Source of the DNA: Betaproteobacteria bacterium
GTDB taxonomy: Bacteria > Pseudomonadota > Gammaproteobacteria > Burkholderiales > Rhodocyclaceae
Direction of reading: 5' to 3'
Length of the DNA stretch: 36,168 bases
Assembly: GCA_016208415.1 (NCBI GenBank)
Contig: JACQYB010000012.1
Span: 1-36,168 of the forward strand
Position numbers and translations under genes: made by a program. The notes under the pieces were generated by a model, which had not been told where the DNA came from, did not search any database, and worked only from the letters and a program-made list of their open reading frames with translations. Below are positions 13,225 to 22,366 of the stretch, in pieces; the stretch's first letter is position 1, and every line of letters begins with the position of its first letter.

Positions 13225-14286
13225 ATGGCAACGACTCCGGCAGGGCAGGGATGGCGATCACCCGGGGTGGCGGCGGCGCTGGGGGCCGCCGTGCTCTTCG
13301 GTGCGGGCACGCCCTTCGCCAAGCTGCTGCTCGGCGCCGTGAGCCCGTGGCTGATGGCGGGGTTGCTGTACCTGGGCTCGGGCGTCGGGCTGGCGCTGGT
13401 GCGGGTGGCGAGCCGCGCGGCGCCGGTGCGCCTGGCGCCCGGCGAGTGGCGCTGGCTGGCCGGGGCCATCCTCGCCGGCGGAGTGGCGGGGCCGGTGCTG
13501 CTCATGGCCGGCCTGGCAGGCATGCCGGCCTCGGGCGCCGCCCTGCTCCTGAACGCCGAGGGCGTGTTCACGGCGCTGCTGGCGTGGTTCGTGTTCCGCG
13601 AGAACTTCGATCGCCACATCGTCCTCGGCATGGCCGCCATCGTCGCCGGCACCGTGGTGCTGGCCTGGCCGGGGGAGGCGCGCTCGATCGCCGCCTGGCC
13701 GGCTCTGGCGGTGCTGGGCGCCTGCCTGGCCTGGGGCCTGGACAACAACCTGACGCGCAGGATTTCGCTGGCCGACGCCACCTGGATCGCGGCGTGCAAG
13801 GGCTGGGTCGCCGGCCCGATCAACCTCGCCATCGCCGCCACCCTGACCCGGGACTGGCCGTCGCCGTGGGTGATGCTGTCCGCGGGCGCCCTGGGCTGGC
13901 TCTCCTACGGCCTGAGCCTGGCGCTGTTCGTGGTCGCGCTGCGCCACCTGGGCACGGCGCGCAGCGGCGCCTATTTCTCCCTCGCCCCCTTCGTCGGCGC
14001 GCTCATCGCCCTGCCGCTGCTGGGCGAGCCCGTCACGGCGCGCCTGTTGCTGGCGGGCGGGCTGATGGCGCTGGGGGTGTGGCTGCACCTGACCGAGCGG
14101 CACGTCCACCCCCACGTTCATGAAGCCCTGGAGCACGAGCACCAGCACCAGCACGACGCACATCACCGTCACACCCTCGACCATCCGGTAGCCCCGGGCA
14201 TCCGCCACAGCCATCGGCACCGGCACGAGTCGCTGAACCACGCCCATCCGCATTTTCCGGACGCCCACCACCGCCATTTCCATTGA
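13225..14286 (+). CDS. EamA/DMT-family transporter with His-rich C-terminal tail
   Basis: 353 residues. About ten hydrophobic helices in two EamA repeats fill residues 12-290 (LGAAVLFGAGTPFAKLLL, ALLLNAEGVFTALLAW, FSLAPFVGALIALPLLGEP). The last 60 or so residues are an aqueous tail with about 23 histidines in HxH and HHxH clusters. A tail of this kind is typical of proteins that bind Zn, Ni, Co or Cu ions. The family transports small organic molecules; metal export is an inference from the tail and from the copper genes that follow. It starts 18 bp after the inverted-repeat element. Confidence 0.82.
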   Translation: MATTPAGQGWRSPGVAAALGAAVLFGAGTPFAKLLLGAVSPWLMAGLLYLGSGVGLALVRVASRAAPVRLAPGEWRWLAGAILAGGVAGPVLLMAGLAGMPASGAALLLNAEGVFTALLAWFVFRENFDRHIVLGMAAIVAGTVVLAWPGEARSIAAWPALAVLGACLAWGLDNNLTRRISLADATWIAACKGWVAGPINLAIAATLTRDWPSPWVMLSAGALGWLSYGLSLALFVVALRHLGTARSGAYFSLAPFVGALIALPLLGEPVTARLLLAGGLMALGVWLHLTERHVHPHVHEALEHEHQHQHDAHHRHTLDHPVAPGIRHSHRHRHESLNHAHPHFPDAHHRHFH

Positions 14287-14421
14287 CCGGCGTCCGGCAC
14301 CAACCGGTGCTCCCGTGATGCAGGCGCGCCCCGCGCGCACGATGGCGGCGCATGAGGCAGGCTGGCGCCGCCGGGCTGGCTTTGCCGGCGACCCGGTTTG
14401 ACCACCGTCGCGGCGGCGAGC

Positions 14422-14448
14422 ATTACGGAAACGTAATCCTCGCGTCAG
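14422..14448 (+). promoter_or_regulatory. Probable copper-responsive operator upstream of cusF
   Basis: ATTACGGAAACGTAAT (14422-14437) is a 6-bp inverted repeat with a 4-base spacer. It overlaps GTAATC-CTCGC-GTCA (14433-14447). The second pattern, with half sites 11 bp apart, recurs upstream of the Met-rich gene (21353) and of the czcE-like gene (29663, - strand). The spacing fits tandem binding by an OmpR-family regulator such as CusR or CopR. Confidence 0.6.
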
Positions 14449-14509
14449 CTTTCCGTGGGGACGGCCTTGGCAGACTGCAACGGTTGCCACTGCCATACGG
14501 AGAGACTTC

Positions 14510-14851
14510 ATGAAACGCACCCTCCTGCCCGCGCTGCTCGCGGCCGCATTCCTGGCGTCGGCGCCCGGTTTCGGCGGCGCGGACCATTCCGGCCCCCAAC
14601 TGGCCCAGGCCTCGTCCGCCGCGGAGGTCCAACTGACCGAGGGCACCGTGAAGAAGGTGGACAAGTCCGCCGGCAAGGTCACGCTGGCGCACGGACCGCT
14701 GGCCAATCTGGACATGCCGGCCATGACCATGGTGTTTCGCGTCACGGACGCCGCCTGGCTCGACCAGATGCAGGCCGGCGACAGGATTCGCTTCATCGCC
14801 GAACAGGTGGGCGGCGCCTTGACGGTGGTGCGCTTCGAGCCGGTGCAATGA
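14510..14851 (+). CDS. cusF: CusF-like periplasmic copper chaperone
   Basis: 113 residues with a signal peptide (residues 1-24). The mature part is a small CusF-type beta-barrel. Of the four E. coli CusF metal-site residues, H61, M72 and M74 are present at the right spacing. The tryptophan that stacks on Cu(I) is replaced by M69 (D-M-P-A-M-T-M). It would carry Cu(I)/Ag(I) to the CusCBA pump encoded next. A near-identical but headless copy lies at 20957 after cusA. The GTAATC-N5-GTCA box lies about 60 bp upstream and an AGAGA ribosome site just before the ATG. Confidence 0.9.
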   Translation: MKRTLLPALLAAAFLASAPGFGGADHSGPQLAQASSAAEVQLTEGTVKKVDKSAGKVTLAHGPLANLDMPAMTMVFRVTDAAWLDQMQAGDRIRFIAEQVGGALTVVRFEPVQ

Positions 14852-14973
14852 ACGGCGTTTCTTGCGGTCTGAGAGCATTCGTGAAGGGTGCGTCGGCACC
14901 TGAGCAACCGTAAGGGGCGCGGCGTAACGAAGCACCCGCGACGGGTGCGCTCTGCAACCGGGAGGGAGATTCC

Positions 14974-16260
14974 ATGGGGAGACGGGCGGGGGCGTTCTTG
15001 GTGCCGGGCTTGCTGGCGGTGCTGGTGGCGGCTTCGGCGCACGCCGCAGGCCAGGGCGAAGAAGGCGTGGGCGCCTCGCTGGCGCCGCTGCTGGAGTTGG
15101 CCGAACGCAACAATCCGGAACTCCATGCCATGGGTTGGGAGGTGGATGCCGCGAAGGAGCGGGTCTACCCCGCCGGGGCGCTTCCTGATCCCGTGTTCGC
15201 CGTCGAACTGCGCGACATCGGCGTGGGCAATCCCAGTCTCAATCTCTCCCCCAGCCAGGTGGGCAGCACCCGCTACCAGTTGCGCCAGACCTTCCCGTTG
15301 TGGGGCAAGCGCGGGCTGAGGGAGTCGGTGGCAGGCGCCGAGGCGCAAGGCGCCGGCAGCCGCTCGCAGGCCCTGCGACTTGAACTGCGGGCGCGGGTGA
15401 AGACCGCCTTCGCGCAGTATTACGCGGCCCACCAGGCGCGGCGCATCAACGAGGAACTGGGCACGGTGCTGGCGGGGCTGGGCGAGATCGCCCGTGCGCG
15501 CTACGCCACGGGGCTGGTGCCGCAGCAGGACGCCATCAAGGCCCAGTCCGAACGAAGCCAGCTCGCCGCCGAACTGGCCGCCCTGGAGGCCGAGCAGCGC
15601 CAGGCCGGGGCGCGTCTCAACGTGGCCGTGGGCCGTACGGCGGAAGCTCCGCTGGCGCCGCCACAGGCGCTGCCGCCCTTGCCCGCCCGGGACGCGGATG
15701 CGGCGGCGCTGCGCGAGGCCCTGGTGACGCGCAACCCGCAGCTCGCGGCGGCAGCCTCGCAACTGGCGGCGGCGAGCCGCAACGAGGAGCTGGTGGCGAA
15801 GAACCGCTATCCGGATCTCACGCTGGGCTTCGCGCCGGTGCAGACCGGTACCCGGTTCAACAACTGGGAGCTGATGTTCGAGGTCAACATCCCGCTGCAG
15901 CAGGCATCGCGCCGCGCCCAGGAGCGCGAGGCGGCGTCCCTGCGCCGGGGCGCCGAGGCGCGCCGGCAGGCGCTGGCCAACGAGCTGCTGGGCGAGTTGG
16001 GCCAGGCCTGGGCGGGGTTCGAGGCGTCCGCCCGCCAGTCGCGCATCCTGCGCGACGCTCTGCTGCCCCAAGCGGAACTCACCTTCCAGTCGGCGCTGGC
16101 GAGCTACCAGAACGGCAAGGTGGACTTCGCCACGCTGCTGGACGCCCAGCGCCAGATCCGCCGCACCCGCCTCGACATCGTCAAGGCCGAGGCGGACAGC
16201 CGTATGCGCCTCGCCGACATCGAACGCCTGAGTGGCGAAGAACCTGGAGAAAGCCGTTGA
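14974..16260 (+). CDS. cusC: TolC-family outer membrane efflux protein (CusC-like)
   Basis: 428 residues with a signal peptide ending near A-H-A-A (residues about 22-26) and two TolC repeats rich in long helices. This is the outer-membrane channel of a tripartite metal pump. Assignment to the CusC/CzcC group rests on neighbours and on the N-terminal segment ALPDPVFAVEL. A GGGAGG ribosome site precedes ATG 14974. Its TGA overlaps the TTG start of cusB (TTGA), so the two are coupled. Confidence 0.9.
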   Translation: MGRRAGAFLVPGLLAVLVAASAHAAGQGEEGVGASLAPLLELAERNNPELHAMGWEVDAAKERVYPAGALPDPVFAVELRDIGVGNPSLNLSPSQVGSTRYQLRQTFPLWGKRGLRESVAGAEAQGAGSRSQALRLELRARVKTAFAQYYAAHQARRINEELGTVLAGLGEIARARYATGLVPQQDAIKAQSERSQLAAELAALEAEQRQAGARLNVAVGRTAEAPLAPPQALPPLPARDADAAALREALVTRNPQLAAAASQLAAASRNEELVAKNRYPDLTLGFAPVQTGTRFNNWELMFEVNIPLQQASRRAQEREAASLRRGAEARRQALANELLGELGQAWAGFEASARQSRILRDALLPQAELTFQSALASYQNGKVDFATLLDAQRQIRRTRLDIVKAEADSRMRLADIERLSGEEPGESR

Positions 16261-17807
16261 ACGCCAGGCCCTACCTCTTCCTGGCCATGGCGGCGGCCGT
16301 GGCTGCCGCGGCCTTCGTCGCCGGCCGCTACAGCGGCGGCGCTCGCGAGCCGGTGGCGGCGAATGCCACTGTTCCCGCCACAGACGCCAGGCCCAAGGAA
16401 CGCCGGATCCTCTACTACCGCAACCCCATGGGCCTGCCCGACACCTCGCCGGTGCCGAAGAAGGACCCCATGGGCATGGACTACGTCCCCGTCCGTGAGG
16501 GTGAGGACGAGGCCCCCGCCGCGGGCTCCAGTCAGATCAGGATCAGCACGGAGAAGGTCCAGAAGCTGGGGGTGAAGACCGAGGTCGCGACCTTGCGCCG
16601 GCTGGACAAGGTGGTGCGGGCCGCTGGCCGGGTGGAGCCAGACGAGCGGCGCGTCTATGCCGTGTCGCCCAAGTTCGAGGGCTACGTGGAGCGCCTGCAC
16701 GTGAATGTCACCGGCCAGCCCGTGGGCAGGGGACAACCCCTGTTCGAGGTGTACAGCCCCGAGTTGGTGTCGGCCCAGCGCGAATACGCCATCGCCATGG
16801 AGGGCGTGGCCTCCCTCGGCGAGGCCGGCGCCGAGCCTCGGGCCGCCATGAAGCAACTGGCGGAATCGAGCCTGGCACGGCTGAAGAACTGGGACATCTC
16901 CGAGGAGCAGGTGAAGGCGCTGGCCGGCTCCGGCGTGGCGCGGCGCACCCTCACCTTCCGCTCGCCGGTGGCCGGCATCGTCACGGAGAAGAAGGCCGTG
17001 CAGGGCATGCGCTTCATGCCGGGCGAGGCCCTTTACCAGGTGACCGATCTTTCCTCGGTGTGGGTGGTGGCCGATGTGTTCGAGCAGGACATCGGCCTGG
17101 TGCGCGCGGGCGTCAGGGCGAGGGTGCGCATCGACGCCTACCCGGATCGGCGCTTCGAGGGCACGGTCACCTACGTCTATCCCACCCTCAAGGCGGAGAC
17201 CCGCACCGTCCCCGTGCGCGTGGAACTGGCCAACCCGGGGCAGGTGCTCAAGCCGGGCATGTTCGCCAAAGTGGAACTGCCCGCCGCCCGTGGCGGTCAG
17301 GTGCTGACGGTGCCCCTGTCGGCGGTGATCGACAGCGGACTGCGCCGCATCGTGCTGGTGCAGGCCGGCGAGGGCCGCTACGAGCCGCGGGAGGTGAAGC
17401 TGGGCGGGCGCAGCGACGACTTCGTCGAGGTGATCGAAGGCGTCAAGGAGGGCGAACTGGTGGTGGTAGCCGCCAACTTCCTCATCGATGCCGAGAGCAA
17501 CCTCAAGGCGGCCGTAGGTGGTTTCTCCGCGTCGGCTCCCGCCAAGTACGCGGGCGCGGGCCACAAGGCCGAGGGCACGGTGGACAGCGTGGATGCCAAG
17601 GCCGGCACGGTGAGCTTCAGCCACGGCCCGGTGGAGACGCTGAAGTGGCCAGCCATGACCATGGAGTTCAAGCTGGCCAACGATTCCCTGGCGAAGAACC
17701 TCAAGCCGGGCGCCGCGGTGGCCTTCGAGTTCGTCGAGCGCGGCCAGGGTGAGTGGGTGGTCACCACCGTGACGCCCAAAGCCGCCGCGACCCACCAGGG
17801 CCGTTGA
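16257..17807 (+). CDS. cusB: Periplasmic adaptor CusB with C-terminal CusF domain
   Basis: 516 residues from a TTG overlapping cusC, with GGAGA just upstream. Order: an N-terminal membrane anchor (3-24); a heavy-metal-binding YYRNPMGLPDTS through KKDPMGMDY segment (about 55-82); the barrel-sandwich, helical hairpin and beta-barrel of an RND adaptor; and a CusF-like domain at about 435-510. This last domain has H456, W464, M467 and M469, the full CusF ligand set including the tryptophan that the free CusF lacks here. It bridges CusA and CusC and probably hands Cu(I)/Ag(I) to CusA. Fusion of the chaperone to the adaptor is known in other proteobacteria. Confidence 0.93.
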   Translation: MNARPYLFLAMAAAVAAAAFVAGRYSGGAREPVAANATVPATDARPKERRILYYRNPMGLPDTSPVPKKDPMGMDYVPVREGEDEAPAAGSSQIRISTEKVQKLGVKTEVATLRRLDKVVRAAGRVEPDERRVYAVSPKFEGYVERLHVNVTGQPVGRGQPLFEVYSPELVSAQREYAIAMEGVASLGEAGAEPRAAMKQLAESSLARLKNWDISEEQVKALAGSGVARRTLTFRSPVAGIVTEKKAVQGMRFMPGEALYQVTDLSSVWVVADVFEQDIGLVRAGVRARVRIDAYPDRRFEGTVTYVYPTLKAETRTVPVRVELANPGQVLKPGMFAKVELPAARGGQVLTVPLSAVIDSGLRRIVLVQAGEGRYEPREVKLGGRSDDFVEVIEGVKEGELVVVAANFLIDAESNLKAAVGGFSASAPAKYAGAGHKAEGTVDSVDAKAGTVSFSHGPVETLKWPAMTMEFKLANDSLAKNLKPGAAVAFEFVERGQGEWVVTTVTPKAAATHQGR

Positions 17808-17810
17808 ACC

Positions 17811-20800
17811 ATGCTCAACGCCCTCATCGAGTGGTCGGGGAAGAATCGCATCCTCGTCCTGCTGGCGACGCTGTTCGTCGTGCTGGCAGGCATCTACGCG
17901 GTGGCCAAGACGCCGCTGGACGCGCTGCCGGACCTCTCCGACGTGCAGGTCATCATCTACACGGAGTACCCCGGCCAGGCGCCCCAGGTGGTGGAGGACC
18001 AGGTCACCTATCCGCTCACCACCGCCATGCTGGCGGTGCCCAAGTCGAAGGTGGTGCGCGGCTTCTCCTTCTTCGGCGCCTCCTTCGTTTACGTCATCTT
18101 CGAGGACGGCACCGACATCTACTGGGCCCGCTCGCGCGTGCTGGAGTACCTCAACTTCGCATCGGGCCGGCTGCCGCGCGGGGTGTCGCCCTCCCTGGGG
18201 CCGGACGCTACCGGCGTGGGCTGGGTCTACCAGTACGCGGTGACCGCCGCCAACAAGACCCTCGCTGAGCTGCGCACGGTGCAGGACTGGTACCTGCGCT
18301 ACCAGCTCACCAAGGCGCATGGCGTGGCGGAGGTGGCCTCCATCGGCGGCTTCGTGCAGACCTACCAGGTGACGGTGGACCCGGTGAAGCTGCGCGCCTA
18401 CGGCATTCCGCTCGCCAAGGTGGCCCAGGTGATCCGCGACTCCAACCGCGACGTGGGCGGGCGCGTGGTGGAGATGGCCGAGACCGAGTACATGGTGCGG
18501 GGCCACGGCTACCTGCGCGGCCGCAGCGACATCGAGGGCCTGGTGGTGAAAGCCGAGCGCGGCACGCCGGTGCTGGTGCGCGACATCGCCCGCGTGGAGA
18601 TGGGGCCCGACGAGCGGCGCGGGCTGACGGAACTCAACGGCGAGGGCGAAGTCGTCTCCGGCATCGCCATGGCGCGCTACGGCCAGAACGCCCTGGAGGT
18701 GATCCACAACCTCAAGGCCAAGGTGGAGGAGGTCGCTTCCGGCCTGCCCGAGGGGGTGAAGATCGAGACGGTCTACGACCGCTCCGAGCTGATCCATCGC
18801 GCCATCGACACCCTCAAGACCACGCTGCTGGAAGAGAGCCTCATCGTGGCGGCGGTGTGCGTGGTCTTCCTGCTGCACGTACGCTCGGCGCTGGTGGCCA
18901 TTCTCATGCTGCCGGTGGGCGTGCTGATCGCCTTCATCGCCATGCGGGCGCTGGGCATGAACTCCAACATCATGAGCCTGGGCGGCATCGCCATCGCCAT
19001 CGGCGCCATGGTGGATGCCGCCATCGTCATGATCGAGAATGCCCACAAGCACCTGGAGCGGCTCACGGGCGGCGAATCCCGGTCGGCCGCCATGATCCGC
19101 GCCTGCAAGGAAGTGGGGCCGGCGCTGTTCTTCTCGCTCCTGATCATCACCGTCTCCTTCCTGCCGGTGTTTACCCTGGAGGCCCAGGAGGGGCGGCTGT
19201 TCTCGCCGCTGGCCTATACCAAGACCTTCGCCATGGCCGGCGCCGCGATTCTCTCCGTCACCCTGGTGCCGGTGCTGATGCTGTTCTTCATCCGCGGCCG
19301 CATCCTGCCGGAGGCGAAGAACCCGGTGAACCGCTTCCTCATCTGGGCCTATCGGCCGATCATCGCCTGGGTGATGCAGTGGAAGAAGACCACTATCGTC
19401 GCCGCCGTCGCCGCCATGGGCCTCACCCTCTATCCCGCCCTCAAGCTGGGCATCGAGTTCATGCCTACGCTCAACGAGGGCACGCTGTTCTACATGCCCA
19501 GCTGGCTGCCCGGCATGTCCATCACCAAGGCGGCGGAGCTGCTGCAGACCCAGAACAAGCTCATCAAGAGTTTCCCCGAGGTGGCCTCGGTGTATGGCAA
19601 GGCAGGGCGGGCCAACACCGCCACCGACCCGGCGCCGACGGAGATGTTTGAGACCGTCATCAACCTCAAGCCGGAGTCCGAGTGGCGGCCGGGCATGAAC
19701 GTCGACAAACTCATCGCCGAGCTGGACAAGGCGCTGCAGTTCCCCGGCGTGTCCAACGCCTGGACCATGCCCATCAAGGCGCGCATCGACATGCTCTCCA
19801 CCGGCATCCGCACGCCCATCGGCATCAAGGTCTTCGGCAAGGATCTGGCCGAAATGGAGCGCCTCGCCAAGGAGATCGAGGCCGTGGTGAAGCAGGTGCC
19901 CGGCACCACCAGTGCCTTCGCCGAGCGCATCACCGGCGGCTTCTACCTCAACATCACGCCCGACCGGGAGCAGCTCGCCCGCTACGGGCTGGCGGTGGGC
20001 GACCTGCTGGAGGTGATCGGCACAGCCCTTGGCGGCGAGATGGTGACCACCACCGTCGAGGGGCGGGAGCGCTTCGGCGTGCAGGTGCGCTATCCGCGCG
20101 AGCTGCGCGCCGACCCGGAGCGCATCGCCCGCGAAGTCCTGGTGCCGGCCATGAGCGAGATGGGCCAGGCACCGGCGATGATTCCACTCGGTCAGGTCGC
20201 CCGGGTGGAGGTGGCCAAGGGCGCCCCCGGCATCCGCACCGAGAATTCGCTGCTCTCCGCCTACATCTACGTGGACATCCGCGACCGCGACATCGGCTCC
20301 TATGTGGCGGATGCGCGCAAGGCGGTATCCGAGCAGGTGAAATTCCCGCCCGGCTACTACATCGCCTGGAGCGGCCAGTTCGAGTACATGGAGCGGGCCA
20401 TCGAGAAGCTGAAGATCGTGCTGCCGGTGACCATGCTGATCATCTTCCTGCTGCTCTACATGAACTTCCGGCGCCTGACCGAAACCCTGATCGTCATGCT
20501 CTCGGTGCCCTTCGCCCTGGTCGGCGGCGTCTGGCTCATGTGGTGGCTCGGCTACAACCTCTCGGTGGCCGTGGCCGTGGGCTTCATCGCCCTGGCCGGC
20601 GTTGCCGCCGAGACGGGCGTCGTGATGCTGATCTATCTCGATCAGGCCTGGCGCGAAAGTCAGGCCCGGCGACACTCCGACGGTGGCACGCCGACCGTGG
20701 CCGACCTCTACGATGCGGTGATGGAAGGCGCCGTCGAGCGGGTGCGGCCCAAGATGATGACCGTGGTGGCCATCATGGCCGGCCTGCTGCCCATCATGTG

Positions 20801-20951
20801 GAGCACGGGCACGGGCTCCGAGGTCATGAGCCGCATCGCCGCGCCCATGGTCGGCGGCATGATCTCCTCGACCGTGCTGACCCTGGCGGTGATCCCGGCG
20901 ATCTACGCCCTGGTCAAGCAGTGGCGGCTGGCGAAAGGACTGGAGCGGTGA
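17811..20951 (+). CDS. cusA: Cu(I)/Ag(I) efflux RND pump CusA
   Basis: 1046 residues, full length for a heavy-metal RND pump, with 12 membrane helices and two large periplasmic loops. The helix-4 motif GGIAIAIGAMVDAAIVMIEN carries the proton-relay Asp of this class. Three methionines that form the CusA metal site are present in matching contexts: M562 (LFYMPS), M612 (TEMFE) and M661 (IDMLST). Each is 11 residues below the E. coli number. This supports monovalent copper or silver rather than zinc as substrate. It starts 3 bp after cusB and closes the cusFCBA operon. Confidence 0.96.
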   Translation: MLNALIEWSGKNRILVLLATLFVVLAGIYAVAKTPLDALPDLSDVQVIIYTEYPGQAPQVVEDQVTYPLTTAMLAVPKSKVVRGFSFFGASFVYVIFEDGTDIYWARSRVLEYLNFASGRLPRGVSPSLGPDATGVGWVYQYAVTAANKTLAELRTVQDWYLRYQLTKAHGVAEVASIGGFVQTYQVTVDPVKLRAYGIPLAKVAQVIRDSNRDVGGRVVEMAETEYMVRGHGYLRGRSDIEGLVVKAERGTPVLVRDIARVEMGPDERRGLTELNGEGEVVSGIAMARYGQNALEVIHNLKAKVEEVASGLPEGVKIETVYDRSELIHRAIDTLKTTLLEESLIVAAVCVVFLLHVRSALVAILMLPVGVLIAFIAMRALGMNSNIMSLGGIAIAIGAMVDAAIVMIENAHKHLERLTGGESRSAAMIRACKEVGPALFFSLLIITVSFLPVFTLEAQEGRLFSPLAYTKTFAMAGAAILSVTLVPVLMLFFIRGRILPEAKNPVNRFLIWAYRPIIAWVMQWKKTTIVAAVAAMGLTLYPALKLGIEFMPTLNEGTLFYMPSWLPGMSITKAAELLQTQNKLIKSFPEVASVYGKAGRANTATDPAPTEMFETVINLKPESEWRPGMNVDKLIAELDKALQFPGVSNAWTMPIKARIDMLSTGIRTPIGIKVFGKDLAEMERLAKEIEAVVKQVPGTTSAFAERITGGFYLNITPDREQLARYGLAVGDLLEVIGTALGGEMVTTTVEGRERFGVQVRYPRELRADPERIAREVLVPAMSEMGQAPAMIPLGQVARVEVAKGAPGIRTENSLLSAYIYVDIRDRDIGSYVADARKAVSEQVKFPPGYYIAWSGQFEYMERAIEKLKIVLPVTMLIIFLLLYMNFRRLTETLIVMLSVPFALVGGVWLMWWLGYNLSVAVAVGFIALAGVAAETGVVMLIYLDQAWRESQARRHSDGGTPTVADLYDAVMEGAVERVRPKMMTVVAIMAGLLPIMWSTGTGSEVMSRIAAPMVGGMISSTVLTLAVIPAIYALVKQWRLAKGLER

Positions 20952-20956
20952 CGCGC

Positions 20957-21253
20957 ACCATTCCGGCCCCCAACTGGCCCAGGCCTCGTCCGCCGCGCAG
21001 ATCCAACTGAGCGAGGGCACCGTGAAGAAGGTGGACAAGTCCGCCGGCAAGGTCACGCTGGCGCACGGACCGCTGGCCAATCTGGGCATGCCGGCCATGA
21101 CCATGGTGTTTCGCGTCAAGGACGCCGCCTGGCTCGACCAGATGCAGGCCGGCGACAGGATTCGCTTCATCGCCGAACAGGTGGGCGGCGCCTTGACGGT
21201 GGTGCACTTCGAGCTGGTGCAATGAACGGCGTTTCTTGCGGTCTTAGCATTCG
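20957..21253 (+). pseudogene. Headless duplicate of cusF
   Basis: From 20957 the sequence repeats 14583-14880, covering the mature part of CusF and about 25 bp after its stop, with a handful of substitutions. The signal peptide and start codon are missing. The copy joins cusA five bases after the cusA stop, and the only in-frame start is GTG 21022, giving 67 residues without export signal. The copy also has M instead of the usual W. It is most likely a duplication scar, non-functional as a periplasmic chaperone. Confidence 0.82.
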
Positions 21254-21341
21254 CGGACGCGCGAAGCTACGGTGCGACCTCGCAGCCGGGGATGGCACGC
21301 CGCCAGGTCCCGGCCCATGAACGGCGCGCGGCCGCCGCTTC

Positions 21342-21368
21342 CTTACCGAAACGTAATCTCCCGGTCAT
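21342..21368 (+). promoter_or_regulatory. Probable copper-responsive operator upstream of the Met-rich gene
   Basis: CTTACCGAAACGTAAT (21342-21357) resembles the cusF box, and GTAATC-TCCCG-GTCA (21353-21367) has the same half sites at the same 11-bp spacing. It lies about 100 bp upstream of ATG 21466. The rest of the stretch from 21254 to 21465 shows no gene. Confidence 0.55.
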
Positions 21369-21465
21369 CCTGGCGCCGAGGGCCGGCGATCAGACTGGCA
21401 TCGTCCGGTCGCGACGCGCGTCGCCGGGAGCAGATCCCACCATCCAGCGTGCAAGGAGCCATGCC

Positions 21466-21993
21466 ATGAAAACCCTGATCGCAACCATCATCGCGGCCTC
21501 CCTTGGCCTCGCCTATCCCGCCATCGCGGAAGACGCCCACCATCCGGACCAGCCCCTGGCCCAGGCGCAGGGGGCCGCCACGACCAAGCCGGCGGCCAAG
21601 CCCGAGGAGACGGTGAAGAAGATGCAGGACAACGTGAAGAAGATGCCGGGCCAGCTCGAGCGCGTGGCCAAGGCCAGGACCGACGAGGAGCGCCAGAAGG
21701 CCATGGCGGAGCACGTGCGCACCATGCAGGAGAACATGCAGATGGCCCGCGGCATGCAGGCCGGCATGATGGGCTGTCCCATGATGGAGGGTGGCATGGG
21801 CGGCATGATGGGGATGATGGGCGGCGGCATGATGGGCCAGGGCGGCATGGGCATGATGGGCGGCCCGGGCGCCGGTCCGGGCGCCGGCGCCGAGCGCATG
21901 CAGCAGATGGAGCGCCGCATGGACATGATGCAGATGATGATGGAGCAGATGTTGCGCCGCCCGGAAGGCATGCCCGCCGCGCCGGCGAAGTGA
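21466..21993 (+). CDS. Met-rich periplasmic copper-binding protein
   Basis: 175 residues with a signal peptide (1-22, cleavage near A-I-A-E). The middle is a charged helix (EETVKKMQDNVKKM, then DEERQKAMAEHVRTMQENMQ). The C-terminal half is a low-complexity run of MMGG, GMMG and MxxM motifs. Repeated MxxM and MM motifs bind Cu(I) or Ag(I). A periplasmic sponge or chaperone role is inferred; the exact family is not named. AAGGAG precedes the ATG, and the shared copper box lies upstream. Confidence 0.75.
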   Translation: MKTLIATIIAASLGLAYPAIAEDAHHPDQPLAQAQGAATTKPAAKPEETVKKMQDNVKKMPGQLERVAKARTDEERQKAMAEHVRTMQENMQMARGMQAGMMGCPMMEGGMGGMMGMMGGGMMGQGGMGMMGGPGAGPGAGAERMQQMERRMDMMQMMMEQMLRRPEGMPAAPAK

Positions 21994-22084
21994 CCGCAAG
22001 GGCAACGAGCAGCTCCGTGTGCACCCCCCTGCGGGGGGCTAGCGGCTTACCGTCCAAACGGCAGAGCGCTAAGGAAGGTTGGCC

Positions 22085-22366
22085 ATGGAAACGAGCAAGG
22101 CATGGGCGGCCGCGGTGGCGTCGGTGGCCACTTTCGGCGCGTTGTACGTGGTGTGTTCCGTCGCGGTGTTGCTGTTCCCGGACGGCACCATCGCCTTCTT
22201 CAACGCCTGGTTTCACGGCATCGATCTGACGCCGATCAGGCGCTCGCCGGCGCAGCCGATCGGCTTCGGTGAGTGGGCGTGGGGCCTGTTCAACGCGCTG
22301 GTAGTCAGCGCCGCGGGCGGTGCGCTGTTCGGTTGGGTTTATGGGCGAGCGCGCCGCAGACGCTGA
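22085..22366 (+). CDS. Small two-helix membrane protein, DUF5676-like
   Basis: 93 residues. Two hydrophobic segments (about 7-30 and 62-84) flank a loop with FPDGTIAFFNAWFHGID and a TPIRR segment, a pattern I associate with DUF5676 proteins of metal-resistance operons. The ATG at 22085 is chosen over a TTG six bases upstream. Function unknown. Its end overlaps the HD-GYP start by 26 bases, so the two are expressed together. Confidence 0.7.
   Translation: METSKAWAAAVASVATFGALYVVCSVAVLLFPDGTIAFFNAWFHGIDLTPIRRSPAQPIGFGEWAWGLFNALVVSAAGGALFGWVYGRARRRR

Noticed and set aside
13258-16071. 937-codon - strand frame over eamA, cusF and cusC
   Set aside because: Antisense to three recognisable genes and composed of Gln/Arg/Ala/Gly repeats.
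16104-21170. 1688-codon open frame on the - strand across cusC, cusB and cusA
   Set aside because: Shadow of GC-rich coding on the + strand: the product is His/Gly/Asp/Leu-rich without domains, while the + strand has complete Cus motifs.
21022-21225. Functional second CusF from GTG 21022
   Set aside because: No signal peptide, no ribosome site, and the start lies within the domain; treated as part of a truncated duplicate.
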